Source: Odoribacter sp. AF15-53 (GTDB lineage Bacteria; Bacteroidota; Bacteroidia; Bacteroidales; Marinifilaceae). From it: a stretch of 64,000 bases of DNA. Within the stretch, counting starts at the first letter, position 1; every line of letters begins with the position of its first letter. The DNA lies in NCBI RefSeq assembly GCF_003479425.1, contig NZ_QUHC01000005.1, positions 1 through 64,000 of the forward strand, in the 5' to 3' direction. Made by a program: the position numbers and the translations under genes. Below the pieces are notes generated by a model. That model had not been told where the DNA came from. It was given only the letters and a program-made list of their open reading frames with translations, and made no database searches. Shown piece after piece: positions 16,925 through 25,435 of this stretch.

Positions 16925-18442
16925 ATGAAAAGGATATATATATTTATATTGATGGCGTTGTCACTATCATCTTGTGATGATTTCTTGACGGTGGAATCCG
17001 ACACGGGGGTGACGAGTTTAAACTACTGGAAGAACGCGAGTGATTTGGACGCGGCGAACTACGGCTTGTACGCAACATTTCGCTACAACATAGCGAATAA
17101 TAGTTCTGTTGTTTACCGTGACCGGGGGTTACCTTTTGACGTGCTTGGAATTTGGACAAATCCAAGTAATAACGATTTATCACGAGGTTGGACGCAGACG
17201 CACGGTTGTATCAATTGGAACAACGAGTATAAGATTGTCAACGAGGCTAATTTGATTCTGGATAATATAGATCGTGCCGATCTCACGGGCGAACAGTATA
17301 ATTTCTTCCGGGGTCAAGCTCTTGGGCTCCGGGCTTACGTGTATTTTTATATGTTGCAGAACTGGGGGGATTTACCCTTGATCGTTCACGCGGAAGACGT
17401 GGGGATGAAAGCCCGGACACCTTGGCAAGAGGTCGCGGAACGATGTATTGTTGATTTAAGGGAAGCGATCTCGTTGTTGCCCGTGGCGGACGAGTTGAAA
17501 GATATAGAGGGGAACCCGATAACGAGTAAACAAGCGGTTTCCTCCGGGACGTGTCACGCGATACTGGCACATCTTTTTGCTTGGAAGGCTGCCTTGAATA
17601 AAGAACCGGATTTGTTAAAACTGGCGATACTGGAATGTGATTCCGTGATTGCCGATCAATCATACGCCTTGGCGAACACGATTCATGAAGTGTGCGCGAG
17701 TGTGATCCCCGGTAACAGCCGGGAGGGTATTTTGGAGTGTGATTTTAAAGACACCCAATACGATGTAAAGGGATGGGGTGCTTATATGGCGGGATTTTGC
17801 CAGTGGTGGCCGATTGTCCCCTTGACAACGCCCTCCACGGCTCGCCGGGGACTTTTAATAAGTAACTCGACTGTTTACAAGATGTTCCCCGACCCGGACG
17901 ATCAACGGAGAAACGAATATTTTTATAAACTTGACAGCATGGCGAAGGTTTCCACTGTAACGACAAAGGGGAATGCTTACGTGCAAAAGTATCAACAAAT
18001 TATCATACACGAGTCGGGTAGTCAAAAGGGACAAATAAAGTCTTATAAAGCGAATGAAATTATCATCCGGTTGGCGGATATTATCTTGCTACGGGCAGAG
18101 TGCAAGGCTCGGACGGGAGATTATGCCGGGGCGAGAATTGATTTGAACCGTATCCGTAACCGGGCGGGGGTGAAAGATTATGCCGGGACGGATGCCGATT
18201 TGCAGGACGAGATACAAGACGAGCGGGAGCGGGAATTTTTCTGCGAGGGAATATCCATGAGGTATTTTGATTGCGTGCGGAACGGTACTTACCGGGAGAG
18301 GTTACGAGGGAAGTTCAAGACTTTGACCGAACAGGACGTGAAAGATGGGGCGTTGTTTATCCCGGTGGGAAAGATGGCTTTTTTCAACAACACGTTGATG
18401 TTACAAACCCCGTACTGGAAGGCGAACGGTTATGCTTATTAA
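16925..18442 (+). CDS. SusD/RagB-type nutrient-binding lipoprotein
   Basis: A 505-residue surface lipoprotein (lipobox LSLSSC, Cys about 17) that caps the SusC barrel and delivers ligand. Family features include FLTVESDTGVTSLNYWKNASD near the N terminus, TPR-like helices with LRAYVYFYMLQNWGDLPL, and a late block with ADIILLRAECKARTGDYAGARIDLNRIRNRAG and DEREREFFCEG. It starts 4 bp after susC, so the two are translationally linked. The ligand cannot be predicted. Confidence 0.94.
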   Translation: MKRIYIFILMALSLSSCDDFLTVESDTGVTSLNYWKNASDLDAANYGLYATFRYNIANNSSVVYRDRGLPFDVLGIWTNPSNNDLSRGWTQTHGCINWNNEYKIVNEANLILDNIDRADLTGEQYNFFRGQALGLRAYVYFYMLQNWGDLPLIVHAEDVGMKARTPWQEVAERCIVDLREAISLLPVADELKDIEGNPITSKQAVSSGTCHAILAHLFAWKAALNKEPDLLKLAILECDSVIADQSYALANTIHEVCASVIPGNSREGILECDFKDTQYDVKGWGAYMAGFCQWWPIVPLTTPSTARRGLLISNSTVYKMFPDPDDQRRNEYFYKLDSMAKVSTVTTKGNAYVQKYQQIIIHESGSQKGQIKSYKANEIIIRLADIILLRAECKARTGDYAGARIDLNRIRNRAGVKDYAGTDADLQDEIQDEREREFFCEGISMRYFDCVRNGTYRERLRGKFKTLTEQDVKDGALFIPVGKMAFFNNTLMLQTPYWKANGYAY

Positions 18443-18459
18443 TTTAAAATGCTAGAGTT

Positions 18460-19080
18460 ATGAAAGGATATATATTTTTGATCGGGGTGTTTTGCATCCT
18501 TTGTTCTTGCGAGGACTATTATCACGATTCGGGATTGGCGAACGGGAAACATGATTGTACCATGTGGGAGTATTTCGAGAGCCAACCGGGGGATTGGGAT
18601 TCCACGATGATACTGATAGAACACGCCGGGTTGAAAGACGTGTTCGACGGGACGAACCCCGACTATAAAGAGATCACGTTTTTCGGGGTGACGAATTTAT
18701 CTATTGAACAGCTTCTCGTGAAAACGATAGATGATGATTGGGAACCTATCTATAACCGGGTAAAGGATATTCCGGTTGACTTGTGCCGGGATATGCTTCT
18801 TTCTCATATCATTCCGGGAAAGATGATGAAGACGGGGTTTGATTACGAGGTGAAGGGAACGCTCACGGGCGGAACTATGGTAACGACGTTATCGGGTGTC
18901 GAACTACGTGTTTACCGGACAAAATCATCTTATGGTGGCGTACCCGACATCGGGGCGGAAGGATTAAAAATACATGCTCCTGTTAGCGGGAACATGGCTT
19001 CGATCGCCTCCGCTGATATTGAAGTGACGAACGGGGTGGTACACGCTTTAGATTATACCTATCAATTCACACAACTGTAA
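18460..19080 (+). CDS. Fasciclin-like domain lipoprotein
   Basis: A 206-residue lipoprotein (lipobox FCILCSC). The fold signature follows fasciclin domains: DSTMILIEHAGLKDVFDG, ITFFGVTNLSIEQLL, DMLLSHIIPGKMM, and SADIEVTNGVVHALDYTY at the end. Fasciclin-like lipoproteins commonly follow susCD in Bacteroidetes and probably help bind ligand or matrix at the cell surface. It starts 17 bp after susD, in the same operon. Confidence 0.75.
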   Translation: MKGYIFLIGVFCILCSCEDYYHDSGLANGKHDCTMWEYFESQPGDWDSTMILIEHAGLKDVFDGTNPDYKEITFFGVTNLSIEQLLVKTIDDDWEPIYNRVKDIPVDLCRDMLLSHIIPGKMMKTGFDYEVKGTLTGGTMVTTLSGVELRVYRTKSSYGGVPDIGAEGLKIHAPVSGNMASIASADIEVTNGVVHALDYTYQFTQL

Positions 19081-19113
19081 CAATTGAAAATTGAAAATGC
19101 AAAATTGAAAATT

Positions 19114-19527
19114 ATGAGAGAAGTATATGTATTGATTCTAGGGGTGATACTGTTGATCGTGACGGGGTGTCAAGATATAACGGTCGGGTATTTGGAAACA
19201 CGGGATGCCGTGTACGCGCCGGATTCCATGATTGTTAAATCGGTACTTGATCCTGTCGAGGATGCCCGGCAAATCGAGTTTGAAATCCCGTGGCAAAGTA
19301 CCTCTATCGAGGGTATTTTGGGGACGGCTCCAATACGGTATGCGATTAAGAATATAGCCAGTGAACACCCGGAAGCGACAAGTCAGTTTTCAATGCAGGG
19401 GGCGGGTATTATAAAATTACCGTGGAATCACACGGTTCCGCCCGGTCGCTACGTGTTTGACGTGGAAGTTTCCAACGAGGGGTATCATGTCGTGTTAGAG
19501 CGTATTTTTACCGTTATCGTGGAATAA
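19114..19527 (+). CDS. Small lipoprotein of the susCD-1 operon (DUF5007-like)
   Basis: A 137-residue lipoprotein, using ATG 19114. An in-frame TTG upstream at 19084 would add ten residues from an A-rich tandem repeat and spoil the signal peptide. The lipobox is LLIVTGC. The domain is beta-rich, with QIEFEIPWQSTSIEGILGTAPIRY and a closing GRYVFDVEVSNEGYHVVLERIFTVIVE, similar in style to the DUF5007 proteins found after susD genes. It is a surface accessory of unknown function and the last gene of the operon. Confidence 0.65.
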   Translation: MREVYVLILGVILLIVTGCQDITVGYLETRDAVYAPDSMIVKSVLDPVEDARQIEFEIPWQSTSIEGILGTAPIRYAIKNIASEHPEATSQFSMQGAGIIKLPWNHTVPPGRYVFDVEVSNEGYHVVLERIFTVIVE

Positions 19528-19957
19528 TTCTTACTGCACGCTATAAAGGCTGAAATTAGAATGTAAAAAAGTTGCAAACGAAATATTTTTTTAATTCCTT
19601 TGTGATTGAACAAAGAGCGTGTATTCGCTTTTTGGACGTTCTTACAAGTATTAGCGTGCATTAATTTGCATTTTGTGGTCGGAAACTAGCCATTTTCATC
19701 AGGGATCTAGGTAATTAGGTTTTTGCTTAATTATTTTGGGGTTCAGGAACACAGGATGATTGATGCAACGCTTGTGCTTCGATTTTCGTATATATATATA
19801 TATGTTATATATAAATACTGGTCGGGCACGGTGTTGCTCTTTCGTTTCCAAGGCTGGCTAGTCCTCCGACGCGATTGAGTACCCGTGTCTGACCTTCGTG
19901 TTTTTTCCGGGTACTTGAATAGCATCCGGGATTTTTTCCGGTATGCAAAAAAAAATT

Positions 19958-20029
19958 GAGCCGGAACGATCTTAGGTCAAGGTTTATCTCCCCAGCCTCT
20001 GAAAGTGTATACAATCCGGCTCTTTTTTT
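19958..20029 (+). ncRNA. Putative sRNA a, closed by a GAGCCGGA/TCCGGCTC terminator stem
   Basis: GAGCCGGA (19958-19965) pairs with TCCGGCTC (20015-20022), followed by seven T. The 49-nt interior contains CTTAGGTCAAGG and a possible small stem. No clear promoter is found, so it could be the 3' end of a longer transcript from the susCD operon. Confidence 0.45.
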
Positions 20030-20051
20030 ACATGATTATTCTTTTTGATGC

Positions 20052-20183
20052 TTGAGATTTGAACTACATAATGCAACCAGAGAATCTCGGTATGGAAAGG
20101 GGATCACTCGATTTTCCCCCCTTTCTTCTTCGGGCAGCCGGACTATTCCAATTCAATTACTATCAACCCGGCTGCCTTTTTTT
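20052..20183 (+). ncRNA. Putative sRNA b with three stem-loops
   Basis: Consecutive stems are GAGATT/AATCTC (20054-20059 with 20083-20088), GAAAGGGG/CCCCTTTC (20095-20102 with 20118-20125), and the terminator GGCAGCCGG/CCGGCTGCC (20133-20141 with 20168-20176), then seven T. No overlapping gene is plausible. The promoter is not identified. Confidence 0.5.
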
Positions 20184-20266
20184 AATAACATCTGGATATG
20201 ATCAATATAAACATATATATGGGAATAGTTATTCCTTCATGGTGACTGATCTTCTATATTTATTTG

Positions 20267-20274
20267 TAACTTTG
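20267..20274 (+). promoter_or_regulatory. -7 box of putative sRNA c (TAACTTTG)
   Basis: An exact TAnnTTTG match that ends 4 bp before the 5' arm of the next hairpin, so the transcript would begin almost at the base of its own terminator stem. Confidence 0.65.
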
Positions 20275-20278
20275 TAGA

Positions 20279-20346
20279 GGAGCCGGAGAGATTTAATAGC
20301 GTCGCACCTTACACGTGACTTTTTGCAAGTATATCCGGCTCCTTTT
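20279..20346 (+). ncRNA. Putative sRNA c, closed by a GGAGCCGGA/TCCGGCTCC stem
   Basis: GGAGCCGGA (20279-20287) pairs with TCCGGCTCC (20334-20342), followed by TTTT. The 46-nt loop includes GTCGCACCTTACACGTGAC, with a CAC/GTG helix. With the promoter directly in front, this is the best-defined sRNA gene in the cluster, about 68 nt. Its stem matches those of sRNA a and b. Confidence 0.6.
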
Positions 20347-20379
20347 ACATCGGGGAATGGATTATTAAGATGATGGAGA

Positions 20380-20412
20380 AATCGGTGTACTTTTGGTACA
20401 CCGATTTTTTTT
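20380..20412 (+). terminator. Perfect 11-bp intrinsic terminator
   Basis: AATCGGTGTAC, loop TTTTG, GTACACCGATT, then T6 or more. It is the tightest hairpin of the cluster. It may end readthrough of sRNA c or a separate short transcript. Confidence 0.8.
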
Positions 20413-20471
20413 TATAAAAATTGTCGTGTTTAGGGTATCGGGTATTCTAATATTGAGCTATATTTATTGCC

Positions 20472-20536
20472 TAATTTGTCCTAGAATGGATGGTAACCCA
20501 CAATTTACTCTAAACACTAGCCATCCATTCTTTTTT
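20472..20536 (+). ncRNA. Putative sRNA d, closed by an AGAATGGATGG/CCATCCATTCT stem
   Basis: AGAATGGATGG (20483-20493) and CCATCCATTCT (20521-20531) form an 11-bp stem, followed by a T run. TAATTTG (20472-20478), one base short of the -7 consensus, precedes the stem by 4 bp, the same layout as sRNA c. The T run is only on the plus strand, so it is not the terminator of the convergent helicase gene. Confidence 0.5.
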
Positions 20537-20635
20537 ATATTGAAATAAGATTATATATATTAATTGTTTTATAGTATATTATTGAGTAATACGTGTAGGA
20601 TAAGTTAGTTGATTATTTCTTAAGACGATACTAAA

Positions 20636-22600
20636 TTAGATTGTTAAGTCTAAAATGTCCCATCCTGTATCTTGCATTTTTTGCAGAGAAATGTCATCCC
20701 AGTTTGTTTTCAAAGTAGCATAACATAGGAGATGTGTTGGTCGTGACATTCCAACATAAAGCATTTTCATTGCTTGTTTACCTCTAGATGTTGTTATATT
20801 TATTGTGTCTTTAAAGTATGGGCTTGCATCTATTTGACCATGTGCATCCTGTTTAATAAGATGTTTACATTCATACTTGTGGAAAAAAGTTTCTACATAC
20901 ATAGTTGCGCAATGTGTCATTCCTTTTACAGAATGAACTGTACCTATTATTATAGGTATTTCTTGTGTGTTTTCTTGGTATGCTTCTGGAATGTATTCGG
21001 TAAATTTCTCACCAATAAAAGTGTTTACTATATCATTTGCACCTAAACAGAAATGAGGTAAAAAATCTTTCCTTATGTAATCGACCAATTGCTCATAAGC
21101 ATTTTTATAGTTGGCTTCTACCATAGCCATAGAAATTAATAACAATTTTTTTCTAAATAAATTATAGTCTATATTTTTGTATTGTTGTTCTATGGATTTG
21201 ATGGTATAATATTTATTTGATACATCCTTTTTGTTAGAAAGGCGTAATATTTTACATAGTGAATGAAGTATGGTTTTGTAACACTCTCCAATTGTATTAC
21301 TGGGGTGTTGGCATTGAATGTATTCACAGAGAGTATTATAGGTCGATTTAGATGAAACTGTTGTTTTAATATAGTTTGGAAAAATTTCCTCTAATCGAAG
21401 TCTGTTCATATTAAATTCTTCTTCTGTTTCTTTAGCATTCCAGCCGATAATATGAAAGCCATATTTAAGTCCTTCTACTGTATTTTGAAGATTATGTAAT
21501 GTAATCTGTTCTCGAAATACATTCTCCAAAGAAGACATTGTTTTTTCGTCATATAGTATTAGAATGGGTGCAATAGAATTATTTAATTCCCTGCGTCCCG
21601 AAACAACAAATCTAGCATTACCGTGCCCATCGTTTCCTCGATTTAGTGTGAAAGCATTAACAACATCTGCAATTTCCTTGGTTAATCGCATTGAATTATT
21701 TAAAAACATGGCATTTCTAGGTGTCCATAAACAACAATCTACCACTTTATTATATATGGATTGGTTGGGATCCCCGACTCGTTGTAATATACACGTCGTA
21801 TTGTTGAATAACTTATCTATGAGTTCCAACTGATGAAACTGCATATCTTGAGTTTCATCAATAAGAATGTATTTAAAGCGTTTTTGTAAAATAGTTATTA
21901 TATCAGGGAATTGTTGTATATAATAATTTGCTAAAAAATAACAATCATCATAGTGGAGTACTCCAGAGGCTAAAATGCTTTTTTTGGTGTTGTATAACCA
22001 CTTAAGGACAAAGGCTTTGTATTCTTCTTCATGACCAGCCCAAGTCCTAGGTGTAGGATAATCGATGGAGGTTCCTTCTATTCCTAATCCTATCTTGACT
22101 TCTCTTTTATCTAATATGAAGCGGACTTGGTTAAAGTCGAACCTGCGAGAACAATATAATATTTTTTTATCATGACAAATGTTGATTTTCCTTTTTAATT
22201 CTTCTTCATATCGTTCTTTATCAATGAATTCAATTCCGTGTTTAAATATGTTTTCATAGTACGGTAGGGCAAGAAATTTGTCTATAAATTCTTGAATTGT
22301 GGATATGTAATGTGGATATTCTAATAATTGAATGCTTTTTCGCATTAAATGCTTTTTTATTTCATTTACGGCTGCATTTGTGTGTGATAGTACTAGAATT
22401 CCGTCACCTTTTTCTGCGCATTGAGCCATACAAATTAGCTTTGCTAGTAGGGCGGTTGTTTTTCCACTACCTGGTACGGCGAGTAAATCACAAGAAGATA
22501 GTTGTTTGATGAAGTCTCTACGTTCTTTATCAAAGAAACAGTTTGCTGGTAATAGTTCGCTTTGAATGTGGTCTATAAGGGTGTCTGCTATTGGTTTCAT
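20636..22600 (-). CDS. gajB: Gabija GajB-like UvrD/Rep superfamily 1 helicase
   Basis: A 654-residue SF1 helicase. Walker A is VPGSGKTTAL (about 38-47) and motif II is LIDETQD (about 245). Motif III region is GDPNQSIY (about 278), motif V GTVHSVKG (about 553) and motif VI YVGMSRPTHL (about 618). In Gabija it acts with GajA, sensing or processing DNA and nucleotides during infection. It starts with an ATGA overlap with gajA. It is longer than the GajB proteins I recall (about 500 residues), with extra sequence between motifs III and V. Low GC supports acquisition. Confidence 0.87.
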   Translation of the reverse strand: MKPIADTLIDHIQSELLPANCFFDKERRDFIKQLSSCDLLAVPGSGKTTALLAKLICMAQCAEKGDGILVLSHTNAAVNEIKKHLMRKSIQLLEYPHYISTIQEFIDKFLALPYYENIFKHGIEFIDKERYEEELKRKINICHDKKILYCSRRFDFNQVRFILDKREVKIGLGIEGTSIDYPTPRTWAGHEEEYKAFVLKWLYNTKKSILASGVLHYDDCYFLANYYIQQFPDIITILQKRFKYILIDETQDMQFHQLELIDKLFNNTTCILQRVGDPNQSIYNKVVDCCLWTPRNAMFLNNSMRLTKEIADVVNAFTLNRGNDGHGNARFVVSGRRELNNSIAPILILYDEKTMSSLENVFREQITLHNLQNTVEGLKYGFHIIGWNAKETEEEFNMNRLRLEEIFPNYIKTTVSSKSTYNTLCEYIQCQHPSNTIGECYKTILHSLCKILRLSNKKDVSNKYYTIKSIEQQYKNIDYNLFRKKLLLISMAMVEANYKNAYEQLVDYIRKDFLPHFCLGANDIVNTFIGEKFTEYIPEAYQENTQEIPIIIGTVHSVKGMTHCATMYVETFFHKYECKHLIKQDAHGQIDASPYFKDTINITTSRGKQAMKMLYVGMSRPTHLLCYATLKTNWDDISLQKMQDTGWDILDLTI

Positions 22601-24423
22601 TGATTACAAGCATGTTTGATTGCTCTTAATAAATAATAGATATTGTCATCCTCTAGAATATTCAAATCAGTCTTATTATTTAATCTTTTACACAATTCAT
22701 GTGCAATTGCTACTTTATCTAGAGTACGATTTTTTAGTTTTGAGATAAGACTTTGTTTAAAAGTCGTTTCATTCCATGAGCCATCTTCACCTTTTTTGAA
22801 ACCTGCTGTTCTTGAATGGACTAAAGATACACAATTCATGAAGTCATTTTTGAGTGCGGTGGAATGATATAGACACCATTCTAGAGTCCAATGTGGTGCT
22901 AAATAAAGTTTTACATTCGAGTCAACAGGTAAATCTAGACTTTGTTGTATTTTTATAGCCTTTTGTTGTTCTTCTTCCCTACTTATTTCTGCGTATTCTA
23001 TTATATCTTCTTCTTCCTCTTCTTTTTTTAATTTGGCAGGACTTACATCAAGGTCTGTGACTATACTTACTGGAAGATCTAATTTTTTCCCATCCTTTCT
23101 AATAAAAATGTTTGCATAGCGGATATGAGCTGTGGAGCCAACATTAATAACTGATACTTCATGATCGGTTAAGTTTAGTCCCAATCTATTTGCAAGAACG
23201 GGTAATAATAATTCTTCAGCCCATCCTTCCACTAATATTATTCCTTTAGAGAAGAAAAGATTGGCTTTCGTCGCATCTAAAAAATGTTCTAAAAATATGC
23301 AATCCTCAGTATCAAGCCTAGTTAAGTCCGTATTGAGGGGATAAATTTCTGTTCCATAGCATAATAATAAGTTGGTGCTTTTTGAGTCAGATATTTTTAT
23401 TTTAGATGCAAGATTGGGGCTATGAGTTGACATAATGAATTGCACGTCTTGTTCTTGAAGAGCACTAACAACTTTCATTTGTGCTTGTGGATGTAAATGT
23501 GCTTCCAATTCTTCAATGAGGCATAATTTCAATCCATCCCATTTCTTATTTAGGTGGAGTAGTTCTGTTGCCATATACAGGCGATTCATTGTTCCTAATC
23601 CCAAATTTTGAGATTGTTCTATTACAATCGATATGGTGTCTAATATACTACGAATCTTGGGATCTGCTATTGTAAGGCTGCTACTGGTATTAGAATTGAT
23701 AAAAGCTTTTAAAAAACTGTCAATCTTGCCCTTTATCATTTCTTTGTTACTTGTCCCAGCGATAGATGCACCATTTTCGTCAGTTTGCGGGGTATCGTCA
23801 TTAAACCACGTGTTGATATTATTATTAGCTTTTCTTACATAGCTGACAAATGGATGCTCTTGTTCTGGGTCTTCCTTGAATAGTTCGTGTCCTTGTAAGA
23901 TTTGTGATACTCTGGAATTTTTCTTGGCTGTAAGTTCTACACTTGCATCACGAAGTGCTTTCAGGTAAACAGTCTTTAGATATTCACGTGCGAGGGAGGT
24001 AAAAGTTTTACCGTCAACTTCGGCTCCTGCTGTAACTTCCCCCTGTAACACTCGTCCCTGCAATTTTTGAGCTTTATATATCACTCGGAGAAAAGGTTTT
24101 TGAGAGGTTTTGTCCCAGCTTAACCATTCGGTGAACAGGCAAGCTTCTTCATTAGTCATGTCCTCTATTTTTAGTTCTATTCTTATTGTGTCTGTATCTT
24201 TGTAAAAATCTTTGTCTTCCAAATGAATCCATTCGATCGCATGAGTGCGTAGTACTATTTTTATTGCATCAATGATAGCTGTTTTTCCAGAATCATTTTC
24301 TCCGATAAGTACATTCAGACCTTTTTTAAAAGGAACTACAAGGTGCGGGGTAGATACATCTAAAGCGCCTCCGTGCTTACTGTATTTGCGAAAATTCCAA
24401 AGTTTTAACTCTGATAAATACAT
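22597..24423 (-). CDS. gajA: Gabija GajA-like OLD-family ATPase/TOPRIM endonuclease
   Basis: A 608-residue OLD-type nuclease. The N-terminal ABC-like ATPase has Walker A GENDSGKT (about 42-49) and Walker B LIEELEAHLHP (about 304) followed by STHSPNLASKI. The C-terminal TOPRIM domain has the Glu in LVEGWAEE (about 403) and the Asp pair in VTDLDVS (about 454). GajA forms the DNA-nicking core of Gabija antiphage defence, restrained by nucleotides in uninfected cells. The immediately following UvrD-like gene with a 4-bp overlap makes the Gabija assignment strong. Confidence 0.9.
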   Translation of the reverse strand: MYLSELKLWNFRKYSKHGGALDVSTPHLVVPFKKGLNVLIGENDSGKTAIIDAIKIVLRTHAIEWIHLEDKDFYKDTDTIRIELKIEDMTNEEACLFTEWLSWDKTSQKPFLRVIYKAQKLQGRVLQGEVTAGAEVDGKTFTSLAREYLKTVYLKALRDASVELTAKKNSRVSQILQGHELFKEDPEQEHPFVSYVRKANNNINTWFNDDTPQTDENGASIAGTSNKEMIKGKIDSFLKAFINSNTSSSLTIADPKIRSILDTISIVIEQSQNLGLGTMNRLYMATELLHLNKKWDGLKLCLIEELEAHLHPQAQMKVVSALQEQDVQFIMSTHSPNLASKIKISDSKSTNLLLCYGTEIYPLNTDLTRLDTEDCIFLEHFLDATKANLFFSKGIILVEGWAEELLLPVLANRLGLNLTDHEVSVINVGSTAHIRYANIFIRKDGKKLDLPVSIVTDLDVSPAKLKKEEEEEDIIEYAEISREEEQQKAIKIQQSLDLPVDSNVKLYLAPHWTLEWCLYHSTALKNDFMNCVSLVHSRTAGFKKGEDGSWNETTFKQSLISKLKNRTLDKVAIAHELCKRLNNKTDLNILEDDNIYYLLRAIKHACNQ

Positions 24424-24475
24424 AACAATTTATCTTTAGCAATATAGGGGAAATTAATCGTATGTTCCCATTTTT

Positions 24476-24483
24476 CAAAAATA
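24476..24483 (-). promoter_or_regulatory. Putative -7 box of the Gabija operon
   Basis: The minus-strand TATTTTTG matches TAnnTTTG and would give a leader of about 45 nt before gajA. No clear -33 element was found. Confidence 0.5.
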
Positions 24484-24932
24484 TAATTTTATAATAAATA
24501 AAGATAGATATTTATCTCTATTTTTTTCTTTTTAGACAAGAATTCTTCTATGTTTCCTGATTTTCAGTAGTTAAGTGTGTGGAATTTGTTTTAATATTGC
24601 ATTTTATAACAATAAACTCATTAAAAAATAGAAGAATCATAAAAACGGAAGAGTATAATTCTTCCGTTTAATAAGATCGCTTAGTTTTGGTTCTTTGTTG
24701 CTTTATATGTGTAATTTTTAGTTCTTATATATTTCATAAAAGAGTATAATGATTTATTGATTAGTAGAAGTATCATATTCGGCTTGTAACAAAGTAAGTA
24801 TCATTTTTTTGTTTTAATCTTTTAAGGAACGTGATTAACGTTAGTTGTGGTATTTCCTTTTTAATAAAGGATGACATCGTTTTTTATAATTGTAAGGTAT
24901 GTTTTACCAATTAATGATGTGTTGTTCTGTGT
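24484..24932. other. Intergenic region left of the integrase operon
   Basis: AT-rich DNA of about 450 bp with no credible gene. It contains the terminator at 24643-24669 and otherwise nothing I can name. Confidence 0.5.
24636..24669 (-). terminator. Terminator of the integrase-ORF6N operon
   Basis: AAACGGAAGA (24643-24652) and TCTTCCGTTT (24660-24669) form a 10-bp stem with a T run on the minus strand. Confidence 0.7.
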
Positions 24933-25433
24933 TTATTCTTTGCTTATATAGCCGATGGGGCGTCTGTTTGCATCGTTTACCTGCTTGCTTAATAATTGTG
25001 TTAAAGCTTTGTACAGTTCGCTGAATTGAGCGTCCGTGCTTTCTTCGAGTTCTTCGATGCGTTTTAGTAGTTCTTCGTATCCCACGATCATCTGCCGCAT
25101 AGCGACGAAAGCTCTCATGATAGAAATGTTTACCTGTATCGCGATCTCGCTTCGTAAAATTCCGCTTAACATGGCTATGCCTTCTTGCGTGAAAGCAAAT
25201 GGCTTGTATCGAGAACCTCCCCAACTTGAGGTACCAATTTGGCACCTCAAGTTGGCGAACTCTTTTTCTGTAAGAGTAAGCATAAAGTCCTCCGGGAATC
25301 GTTCGATATTTCTTTTGACGGCTCTTTTTAAGAATTTGGTTTCTACTTGGTACAATTCCGCTAAATCGAAGTCGAGCATTACCTTGTATCCTCTAATATT
25401 GTATATCTTGCTTTGAATTACTTGTAAGTCCAT
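24933..25433 (-). CDS. ORF6N domain DNA-binding protein
   Basis: A 166-residue protein. The ORF6N domain covers about residues 1-110: IYNIRGYKVMLDFDLAELYQVETKFLKRAVKRNIERFPEDFMLTL and then the block YKPFAFTQEGIAMLSGILRS. A predicted coiled coil (IEELEESTDAQFSELYKALTQLL) ends the protein. The ORF6N/KilA-N group is phage- and mobile-element-associated DNA-binding proteins. It starts 2 bp after the integrase stop codon, so the pair is an operon. Its function on the element is unknown. Confidence 0.88.
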   Translation of the reverse strand: MDLQVIQSKIYNIRGYKVMLDFDLAELYQVETKFLKRAVKRNIERFPEDFMLTLTEKEFANLRCQIGTSSWGGSRYKPFAFTQEGIAMLSGILRSEIAIQVNISIMRAFVAMRQMIVGYEELLKRIEELEESTDAQFSELYKALTQLLSKQVNDANRRPIGYISKE

Positions 25434-25435
25434 GA

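Larger units (their letters stand above)
19528..20635. other. 1.1 kb gene-free region dense in RNA hairpins
   Basis: No credible protein gene. From left to right there is AT-repeat DNA (about 19788-19813), stems AGTACCCG/CGGGTACT (19878-19915) and GCATCCGG/CCGGTATGC (19922-19946), and then five plus-strand T-tailed hairpins between 19958 and 20536, listed separately. Three share the stem core AGCCGG(A). The region lies between the susCD-1 operon and the convergent Gabija operon. At most one or two of the hairpins can be operon terminators. Confidence 0.7.

Noticed and set aside
20059-20277. 72-residue plus-strand ORF in the hairpin-rich region
   Set aside because: It runs through three stable stems and a terminator with a T run, so translation of the whole frame is unlikely.
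20483-20531. Terminator of the Gabija operon
   Set aside because: The T run is on the plus strand only. On the minus strand the stem is followed by mixed sequence.
24604-25245. Alternative frame over the ORF6N gene (24904-25245)
   Set aside because: It is entirely overlapped by the clearly recognisable ORF6N protein.
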